A stretch of 12,791 bases of DNA, from assembly GCA_017538005.1 (NCBI GenBank), contig JAFYJR010000116.1:1-12791 (forward strand), given 5' to 3'. This DNA is from Clostridia bacterium (lineage in GTDB: Bacteria; Bacillota; Clostridia; Oscillospirales; Acutalibacteraceae). A model generated the notes under the pieces. The model was given only the letters and a program-made list of their open reading frames with translations. It ran no database searches and was not told the DNA's origin. Made by a program: the position numbers and the translations under genes. This document shows positions 7,594 to 12,791 of this stretch, piece by piece (position 1 is the stretch's first letter; every line of letters begins with the position of its first letter).

Positions 7594-7869
7594 TTGAACG
7601 AACGCGGTAAGCTTGAGTTTAAGGAAAACGCTGACATCGAGAATAATGAAGAACTGAAGGAACTCAGGGAGCATTGGAAGTCTTTCGCGGGCACAGAGGA
7701 AAGCGAAAGGGAAAAGTATCTCCGTGAGCTTGAAATACAGTTCAGTATGAATTCTTTTGTGGCCGGTGAAGGTACCGACGCCGCAAAGGGCAGGATGGCG
7801 TCGTACGCAGCTGACAGGAAATCAAATCAGCCGGCACGAAAAAATAACAGAATCAACAGGAAAAACTAG
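7594..7869 (+). CDS. unrecognised small charged protein (91 aa), TTG start
   Basis: I do not recognise a family. The start is decided by the ribosome binding site: AAGGAG at 7580-7585 stands eight bases before TTG at 7594. The in-frame GTG at 7585 overlaps that site and cannot be the start it serves. The 91-residue product is very hydrophilic. It has an acidic, probably helical first half (about 6-50, rich in E, K and L), then a short A/G-rich part and a basic, asparagine-rich tail (RKNNRINRKN). There is no signal peptide, membrane segment or cysteine. It is the first gene after a good promoter and lies 55 bases before metG. The basic tail could contact nucleic acid, but this is only a guess. 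Confidence 0.72.
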   Translation: MNERGKLEFKENADIENNEELKELREHWKSFAGTEESEREKYLRELEIQFSMNSFVAGEGTDAAKGRMASYAADRKSNQPARKNNRINRKN

Positions 7870-7875
7870 CCAATC

Positions 7876-7906
7876 ACTGCCGAGAAAACCCCGGCAGTTT
7901 AATTTT
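7876..7906 (+). terminator. weak hairpin between the small gene and metG (partial terminator or mRNA processing site)
   Basis: ACTGCCG (7876-7882) pairs with CGGCAGT (7892-7898) around a nine-base loop. It is followed by TTTAATTTTA, an interrupted T run. The stem is short and the T tract imperfect, so full termination is doubtful. No separate promoter is visible between it and metG, so it more likely attenuates or protects the transcript within the operon. Confidence 0.4.
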
Positions 7907-7924
7907 ACAAAAGGAGGAATTACC

Positions 7925-9871
7925 ATGGCAGAAAAAGGTAAATACTACATTACCACCGCCATAGCTTACACATCACGTAAGCCGCACATAGGAAATACCT
8001 ATGAAATCGTCTTGACCGACGCGCTCGCGAGGTACAAGCGAATGCAGGGCTACGATGTATTCTTCCTCACAGGAACAGACGAGCACGGTCAGAAGATCGA
8101 GGGATATGCGAAGGCGGCAGGCGTCTCCCCGAAGGAGTACGTCGACAAAGTCGCGGGCGAAATCCGCGAGATCTGCGACCTTCTGAATACAACATACGAT
8201 AAGTTTATCCGTACGACTGACGACTATCACGAGAAAGCCGTACAGAAGATTTTCAAGAAGCTCTATGACCAGGGTGATATCTACAAGGGTGAGTATGAGG
8301 GTCTTTACTGTACGCCGTGCGAGTCATTCTGGACTGAGTCACAGCTCGTTGACGGCAAATGCCCCGACTGCGGTCGTGAGGTAAAACCGGCCAAGGAAGA
8401 GGCATATTTCCTTAAACTTTCAAAGTATCAGAAGCAGCTTGAGGAATACATCGAGAGCAATGAAAACTTCATATACCCCGAGCCCCGTAAAAAGGAGATG
8501 CTCAACAACTTCATAAAGCCCGGCCTTCAGGATCTCTGTGTCTCGAGGACGAGCTTCAAGTGGGGTATACCCGTAACGTTTGATGACAAGCATGTTATCT
8601 ACGTCTGGATTGATGCTCTTTCAAACTACATTACCGCCATCGGATATGATCCCGATGGTTCATCAGACCAGTATAAGAAACTCTGGCCGGCTGATGTTCA
8701 TATCATCGGCAAGGACATAGTCCGTTTCCACACAATTTACTGGCCCATTATGCTTATGGCTCTCGGCGAGCCGCTCCCGAAGCAGGTCTTCGGTCATCCC
8801 TGGCTTCTCTTCGGAGAGGACAAGATGAGCAAATCAAAGGGCAACATCATTTACGCTGACGATCTCGTTGAGCTCTTCGGCGTTGACGCCGTCCGCTACT
8901 ATCTTCTCTCTGAGATGCCTCACGCGAACGACGGCTCCATCACCTATGAGACAATGATTGAGCGATACAACTCTGACCTCGCGAACACCATAGGCAATCT
9001 CATAAACCGCACAATCTCGATGACCAACCAGTACTTCGGCGGTGTTATCCAGGCTCCGACTGCAAAGGATCCGCTTGACGATGACCTCGCGAAGACATGT
9101 GTTGACGCAGTCGCGAAGGTAGAGGAACTCATTTCTGTATACCGTATAGCCGATGCCCTTGAGGTGATTCTCGGCATAGCGAAGCGCGCGAACAAGTACA
9201 TTGACGAGACGACACCCTGGGTTCTCGCAAAAGACGAAGCTCAGAAAGAGCGTCTCGGTACGGTTCTTTATAATCTTCTTGAAGCAATCCGCTTCCTGGC
9301 AATTCTCTTAAAGCCGTTCACTCCTGACACGTCTTACAAGATTTTTGCCCAGACCAACATGAACGCGAACGACTATGATTCGCTTGCAAGCTTCGGCGCT
9401 CTTGAAGCCGGCATCAAAGTCGGCGAGGCAACACCGCTCTTCGCGCGTGTTGACAAGGACAAGATGCAGGCGACGATAATCGAGCGCCAGGAGAAGGCGG
9501 CCGAAGCCGAAAAGGCAAACAATGCAAAGGCCGGTATAGAAGGCGTGGCGCAGATAGGTATCGAGGACTTTGCAAAGGTTGAACTTAAAGTTGCCGAGAT
9601 AAAGGCCTGCGAGCCCGTACCGAAGGCAGACAAACTCTTAAAGCTCACGCTTGACGACGGCGAGGGTGAGCGTACGGTTGCCTCGGGCATAGCGCAGTGG
9701 TACAAACCCGAGGACCTCATAGGTCACAAGATTGTACTCGTAGCGAACCTGAAGCCCGCAGTACTTCGCGGCGTTGAGAGTCAGGGTATGATAATCGCCG
9801 CTGACACGAAAGACGGCGCGGCAAAGGTACTCTTTGTTGATGACTTCGAAACAGGAGCAAAGTTCAGATAA
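7925..9871 (+). CDS. metG: methionyl-tRNA synthetase with C-terminal tRNA-binding domain
   Basis: This enzyme charges tRNA-Met with methionine in the cytoplasm, using ATP. The product has 648 residues, the usual length for the dimeric form. The class I signatures are KPHIGN at 19-24 (HIGN in place of HIGH, also seen in related MetRS) and KMSKS at 300-304. A zinc-knuckle insert is seen as CTPC followed by CPDC (roughly 128-152). Residues from about 543 to the end form the EMAP II/Arc1p-like tRNA-binding domain (IEDFAKVELKVAEI, then LKPAVLRGVESQGMIIAA). The ATG at 7925 is chosen because AAGGAGG (7911-7917) lies seven bases upstream and the MAEKGKYYITTAIAY start matches the family. The frame stays open further upstream, but that part overlaps the small gene and lacks family similarity. 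The stop overlaps the tatD start by one base. Confidence 0.97.
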   Translation: MAEKGKYYITTAIAYTSRKPHIGNTYEIVLTDALARYKRMQGYDVFFLTGTDEHGQKIEGYAKAAGVSPKEYVDKVAGEIREICDLLNTTYDKFIRTTDDYHEKAVQKIFKKLYDQGDIYKGEYEGLYCTPCESFWTESQLVDGKCPDCGREVKPAKEEAYFLKLSKYQKQLEEYIESNENFIYPEPRKKEMLNNFIKPGLQDLCVSRTSFKWGIPVTFDDKHVIYVWIDALSNYITAIGYDPDGSSDQYKKLWPADVHIIGKDIVRFHTIYWPIMLMALGEPLPKQVFGHPWLLFGEDKMSKSKGNIIYADDLVELFGVDAVRYYLLSEMPHANDGSITYETMIERYNSDLANTIGNLINRTISMTNQYFGGVIQAPTAKDPLDDDLAKTCVDAVAKVEELISVYRIADALEVILGIAKRANKYIDETTPWVLAKDEAQKERLGTVLYNLLEAIRFLAILLKPFTPDTSYKIFAQTNMNANDYDSLASFGALEAGIKVGEATPLFARVDKDKMQATIIERQEKAAEAEKANNAKAGIEGVAQIGIEDFAKVELKVAEIKACEPVPKADKLLKLTLDDGEGERTVASGIAQWYKPEDLIGHKIVLVANLKPAVLRGVESQGMIIAADTKDGAAKVLFVDDFETGAKFR

Positions 9872-10641
9872 TGAATAACATCTTCGACACTCATGCACAC
9901 TATGATGACGAAGCCTTTAGTGAAGACCGAGAAGAGCTTCTCGGTCTTCTTCAGACTAAAGGCGTTGCCGGTGTTTTGTCCTGCGGCATAAATCTCGTAT
10001 CGTCATACGAAAACTTAAAACTCGCAAAGCAGTATGACTACATATACTGTGCCATCGGTATTCATCCGGAGAACATAGCAGATGAGCGCAAGGGTGATCT
10101 TGACCTGATAAAGGAACTTCTGAAAACCGAGCCCAAGGCAGTAGCCGTGGGTGAGATAGGTCTCGACTACTATTGGGAGGAAAATGCTCCCCGTGATGTG
10201 CAGATTGACCTTTTCAGAAGGCAGATAGAAATTGCAAAGGAACTTGATCTTCCCGTCATAGTTCACGATCGTGACGCTCACGAGGACACTTTCAACATCC
10301 TGAAAGAAATGAGACCAAAAGGCGTTCTTCACTGCTATTCAGGCGAGAAGGAACAGGCCCTCCAGTATACCAAAATGGGCTTTTACATCGGCATGGGCGG
10401 CGTAGTTACCTTTAAAAACGCCAGGAAGGCCGTGGAAGTGGTCGAATCCATCCCGCTCGACAAACTTCTCCTCGAGACCGATTGCCCGTATCTCGCGCCC
10501 GTACCGCATCGTGGCGAGCGAAACGATTCAAGCCTGATATATCTCGTCGCAGAGAAAATCGGCGAAATCAGAGGCATGGATCCTCAGGAAGTACTCGATA
10601 TAACAGCAGAAAACGCAAAAGCATTCTTAAATGTAAAGTAG
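9871..10641 (+). CDS. tatD: TatD-family metal-dependent deoxyribonuclease
   Basis: The 256-residue product belongs to the TatD-type hydrolases, TIM-barrel metalloenzymes with DNase or exonuclease activity tied to DNA repair. The metal ligands are all seen: H8 and H10 (DTHAH), E95 (GEIGLDYYW), H132 (VIVHDRDAH), H154 (LHCYSG) and D204 (LETDCPYLAP). Length is typical. The ATG overlaps the metG stop in TAATG, and the nearest purine-rich site lies rather far upstream (9853-9857), so translational coupling to metG is likely. A metG-tatD pair is also found in Bacillus subtilis (metS-yabD). The exact substrate cannot be told from sequence. Confidence 0.93.
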   Translation: MNNIFDTHAHYDDEAFSEDREELLGLLQTKGVAGVLSCGINLVSSYENLKLAKQYDYIYCAIGIHPENIADERKGDLDLIKELLKTEPKAVAVGEIGLDYYWEENAPRDVQIDLFRRQIEIAKELDLPVIVHDRDAHEDTFNILKEMRPKGVLHCYSGEKEQALQYTKMGFYIGMGGVVTFKNARKAVEVVESIPLDKLLLETDCPYLAPVPHRGERNDSSLIYLVAEKIGEIRGMDPQEVLDITAENAKAFLNVK

Positions 10642-10648
10642 GAACGGA

Positions 10649-11629
10649 ATGAACATAGGCAACGTACAAATTGAAGGCAAAGCTCTGCTGGCTCCCATGG
10701 CCGGCGTGGCCGACCGTGCCTTCCGCGAGCTTTGCGTAAGCTACGGTGCCGCAGGCGTGACATCTGAAATGGTCAGCGCCAAAGGTTTCACCATGGGCGA
10801 CAGGAAGAGCAAGTCTCTTCTGATGCTCTCCGAAAAAGAGAGACCCGCCGCCGTGCAGATCTTCGGGGACAGCCCCGAGATACTTGCGAAAGCGGCAAAG
10901 GATGCACTCATATTCGAGCCTTACTGGATTGACATAAACATGGGCTGCCCTGCACCGAAGATTGCCGGCAACGGCGGAGGCGCGAGTCTGATGAAGAATC
11001 CTCAGCTTGCCCAGAATATAGCGGGAGCGGTTGTAAAAGCCCTTGAAGACACAGACATACCCACAACAGTAAAATTCCGCACAGGCTGGGACGCAGAACA
11101 TATAAACTGTGTTGAATTCGCAAAGCGTATGGAAGATGTCGGCGTTGCTGCCGTCACAGTACACGGCCGTACCAAGGAGCAGATGTATGCTCCGGGCATA
11201 AACTATGACGCCATTGCCGAGATAAAAAGAACAGTAAAGATTCCCGTAATCGGCAACGGCGACATAACGGACGGCCCCACTGCCTCCGTCATGCTCGAGC
11301 GCACCGGCTGTGACGCCGTCGCTGTCGGACGCGGCGCCCAGGGCCGTCCCTGGGTCTTCCACCAGATAAACGCATACCTCTCACCTGAACTGAGAATCAT
11401 TCCCGAGCCTCCCATGTCAGAGATAATGCGCGTCATGATAAACCACGTACAGAAAATCTGTGAATACAAAGGCGAGAGCATAGGTATAAAAGAAGCCAGA
11501 AAGCACGCCGCCTGGTACATAAAAGGTTTCAAAGGCGCCGCACAGTACCGCGCCGACATAGGCAAACTCAGTTCCCTCGACGAACTCACTGAGCTCGCTT
11601 GCAGGATACTCCAATCCCACGAAGCGTAG
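10649..11629 (+). CDS. dusB: tRNA dihydrouridine synthase, DusB type
   Basis: This is an FMN- and NADPH-dependent enzyme that reduces uridine to dihydrouridine in the D-loop of tRNA. The 326-residue product has the FMN-binding start LLAPMAGVADRAFR (13-26), the catalytic C100 in DINMGCPAPK, the lysine K142 in TVKFRTGW, H172 in VHGRT, GNGDI at 202-206 and the phosphate-binding GRGAQGRPWVF (228-237). A C-terminal helical region (about 245-326) is the tRNA-binding part. The CPAPKIAGNGGGASLMKNP pattern fits the Gram-positive DusB branch. It starts seven bases after tatD behind a modest AGGA site and is the last gene of the metG unit. With metG it gives the unit a tRNA theme. Confidence 0.95.
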   Translation: MNIGNVQIEGKALLAPMAGVADRAFRELCVSYGAAGVTSEMVSAKGFTMGDRKSKSLLMLSEKERPAAVQIFGDSPEILAKAAKDALIFEPYWIDINMGCPAPKIAGNGGGASLMKNPQLAQNIAGAVVKALEDTDIPTTVKFRTGWDAEHINCVEFAKRMEDVGVAAVTVHGRTKEQMYAPGINYDAIAEIKRTVKIPVIGNGDITDGPTASVMLERTGCDAVAVGRGAQGRPWVFHQINAYLSPELRIIPEPPMSEIMRVMINHVQKICEYKGESIGIKEARKHAAWYIKGFKGAAQYRADIGKLSSLDELTELACRILQSHEA

Positions 11630-11644
11630 GTTTTATGAATGATT

Positions 11645-11674
11645 TCAGCCCCGGGTTAACCCGGGGCTGATTTT
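11645..11674 (+). terminator. strong intrinsic terminator after dusB
   Basis: A perfect inverted repeat spans 11645-11670. The arms are TCAGCCCCGGG and CCCGGGGCTGA around a TTAA loop, followed by TTTTAT. The 11-base-pair, GC-rich stem is very stable. On the - strand the hairpin is followed by only a poor T run, so it serves dusB mainly. It may also slow polymerase coming from rhaD. Confidence 0.9.
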
Positions 11675-11695
11675 ATCGAGTTATCAGATAATTTA

Positions 11696-12508
11696 TCAAT
11701 CAAGATAGCCTTCTCTGGCTTTGACACCAAAACGCTCTTCAAGTTCGTGCATCATAGAGTCTGTTATGGTGTTGATGCGGGGGAGATGAGCAATTTTCAT
11801 ATATATTTCTGCTGCCTTTTCGGCAGTCTCTATGAGACCGAAGGTTTCGTCGAGATCACGTCCCGCTCCGTAAATGCCGTGGAGAGACCAGACAACAAGG
11901 CGGGCGGTTTTCATCTTTTCCGCAGTGGCTTCGCCTATCTCGTTTGTGCCGCAAAGCATCCACGGAAGTACGTTTACACCGTCGGGGAAGACAACTATAC
12001 ATTCGGTACACATCTGCCATAGCGTTCTCGTAAACTCTCTCTCGTCAAGCATGTGTACAAAAGTCATTGCAAGAAGATTTGCCGGGTGACAGTGCATAAC
12101 AACTCTGTTCTCGGAATCAACTTTGAGACGTGCGACATGGCTCATCATATGAGCGGGAAACTCGCTTGTGAAACGACCGCCGTCCTTGTATCCCCAAAGA
12201 AGCTCGGCAGTCTCGCCGCCGTCTTTGAGTCTGACAATACCGAGGTTGTTTTCCGGATCATACTGAGCATTCTTGAAGTACTTTCCCGTACCTGTAACAA
12301 GGAAGTATTTACCGTCAAGTTCAGGAGCCGAAAAACCGGTCGGAATTGTGCGCAAAACGGTGTTTGTGTCAAGGTATGCAGATACATCGCCCTCATCAAG
12401 CAAAACGCTTATATTACCTCCGTTTCTCTCATCCCAGCCGTGGTTGTACATGTTGGTTGTCGTTCTTATCATATCGATAAGAAACGGCGCAGTCATTATA
12501 TCTTTCAT
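11696..12508 (-). CDS. rhaD: L-rhamnulose-1-phosphate aldolase
   Basis: This zinc-dependent class II aldolase splits L-rhamnulose 1-phosphate into dihydroxyacetone phosphate and L-lactaldehyde, the last core step of rhamnose catabolism. The 270-residue product aligns along its length with E. coli RhaD. It has GWDERNGGNIS (24-34, phosphate-binding GGN), FLVTGTGKYFKN (69-80), catalytic E116 (TSEFPAH), zinc ligands H139 and H141 (MHCHPANLLAMTF) and H210 (SLHGIYGAG), and LDETFGLIETAEK (219-231). The start has GGAGG (12516-12520) seven bases upstream. The ATG overlaps the stop of the upstream rhaA gene in ATGA, so the two are translationally coupled. No clear terminator with a T run is seen after it, apart from the dusB hairpin. 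Confidence 0.96.
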   Translation of the reverse strand: MKDIMTAPFLIDMIRTTTNMYNHGWDERNGGNISVLLDEGDVSAYLDTNTVLRTIPTGFSAPELDGKYFLVTGTGKYFKNAQYDPENNLGIVRLKDGGETAELLWGYKDGGRFTSEFPAHMMSHVARLKVDSENRVVMHCHPANLLAMTFVHMLDEREFTRTLWQMCTECIVVFPDGVNVLPWMLCGTNEIGEATAEKMKTARLVVWSLHGIYGAGRDLDETFGLIETAEKAAEIYMKIAHLPRINTITDSMMHELEERFGVKAREGYLD

Positions 12509-12791
12509 ACTCTTGCCTCCAAAACTGACTTCTCGTATTCCTCAACTTCTGCAAACCATTCGCCGTCAAGAGGACGGTCGCAGCGGGCACAGTACTCGTT
12601 CCATACATCGCCGAAAGGAAGCGTCTTGAGCTCTTCCTGAACTACCATCAGCTTTGTAAGATTATTTTCATCCTGAAGCTTCTTGAGCTCGTCAGTCGGC
12701 TGAAGCAGGGCAAAGAGGAGAGATTTCTGAAGGTTGCGGTAACCGGTAACCCATGCTGAAATGCGGTTAATTGATGCATCGAAGTAGTCAA
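12505..12791 (-). CDS. rhaA: L-rhamnose isomerase, C-terminal part (5' end outside window)
   Basis: Reading the - strand from 12789 gives 94 codons and a TGA stop. The product starts DYFDASINRISAWVTGYRN and continues with LLFALLQPTDELKKL, PFGDVWNEYC and a final EVEEYEKSVLEARV. This matches the C-terminus of E. coli RhaA (FFDASINRVAAWV, CALLQPNAELRQL, AVWEMYCQRHD, YEKEIL). RhaA interconverts L-rhamnose and L-rhamnulose using a divalent metal, and the DYFDASIN segment lies next to one of the metal ligands of the family. It precedes rhaD with a four-base overlap. The kinase gene rhaB and any regulator would lie further to the right. Confidence 0.95.
   Translation of the reverse strand, partial: DYFDASINRISAWVTGYRNLQKSLLFALLQPTDELKKLQDENNLTKLMVVQEELKTLPFGDVWNEYCARCDRPLDGEWFAEVEEYEKSVLEARV

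Noticed and set aside
7757..7924. Upstream in-frame extension of metG
   Set aside because: It overlaps the small gene in another frame and shows no MetRS similarity. AAGGAGG at 7911-7917 points to the ATG at 7925.
7943..7996. HIGN instead of HIGH in MetRS as a possible defect
   Set aside because: As far as I recall, HIGN is a normal variant in clostridial MetRS, and all other motifs are intact.
10568..11362. 264-residue open frame on the - strand across tatD and dusB
   Set aside because: It is antisense to dusB, whose catalytic motifs are all present. The cysteine- and tyrosine-rich translation looks like a reversed frame.
12053..12640. 195-residue open frame on the + strand over rhaD and rhaA
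   Set aside because: It is antisense to the conserved RhaD and RhaA sequences and has no family similarity.

Overview
The window reads as a chromosomal stretch of a low-to-mid GC Gram-positive anaerobe, most likely a gut-type Clostridia (Bacillota). The reasons are a PolC-type replicative polymerase, strong AAGGAG ribosome binding sites, sigma-A-like promoters, a clostridial-type Nudix protein and a rhamnose catabolic pair. The genus cannot be told from the sequence alone. Gene density is high. I see no insertion sequence, CRISPR array, tRNA or rRNA.

Left block, + strand (2-6179): the 3' part of polC (its 5' end lies outside the window), a 104-residue protein I do not recognise, and an all-trans polyprenyl diphosphate synthase, tightly spaced like an operon. 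A good promoter at 4841-4869 then starts a second unit, a Nudix hydrolase with an extra N-terminal domain and a small membrane protein of the 'small multidrug export' family. A bidirectional terminator (6194-6224) closes this block.

Middle block: a monocistronic lipase on the - strand (6232-7449). It resembles the zinc-containing Staphylococcus/Geobacillus lipases but has no signal peptide. Its promoter lies back to back with the promoter of the next + strand unit: a 91-residue charged protein starting at TTG, metG, tatD and dusB (7594-11629). metG and dusB both act on tRNA, and metG-tatD is a common pairing in this phylum. A strong hairpin terminator (11645-11674) follows dusB.

Right block, - strand (11696-12791): rhaD and the 3' end of rhaA, overlapping by four bases. 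This is part of an L-rhamnose catabolic operon that continues beyond the right edge.

The most notable observation is in polC. The DEDD 3'-5' exonuclease domain normally inserted in the PHP domain is missing. A linker of about 25 residues stands in its place, while the PHP domain keeps what looks like a full set of metal ligands. The second is the Nudix protein, whose N-terminal domain resembles a short soluble inorganic pyrophosphatase that has lost its catalytic aspartates.
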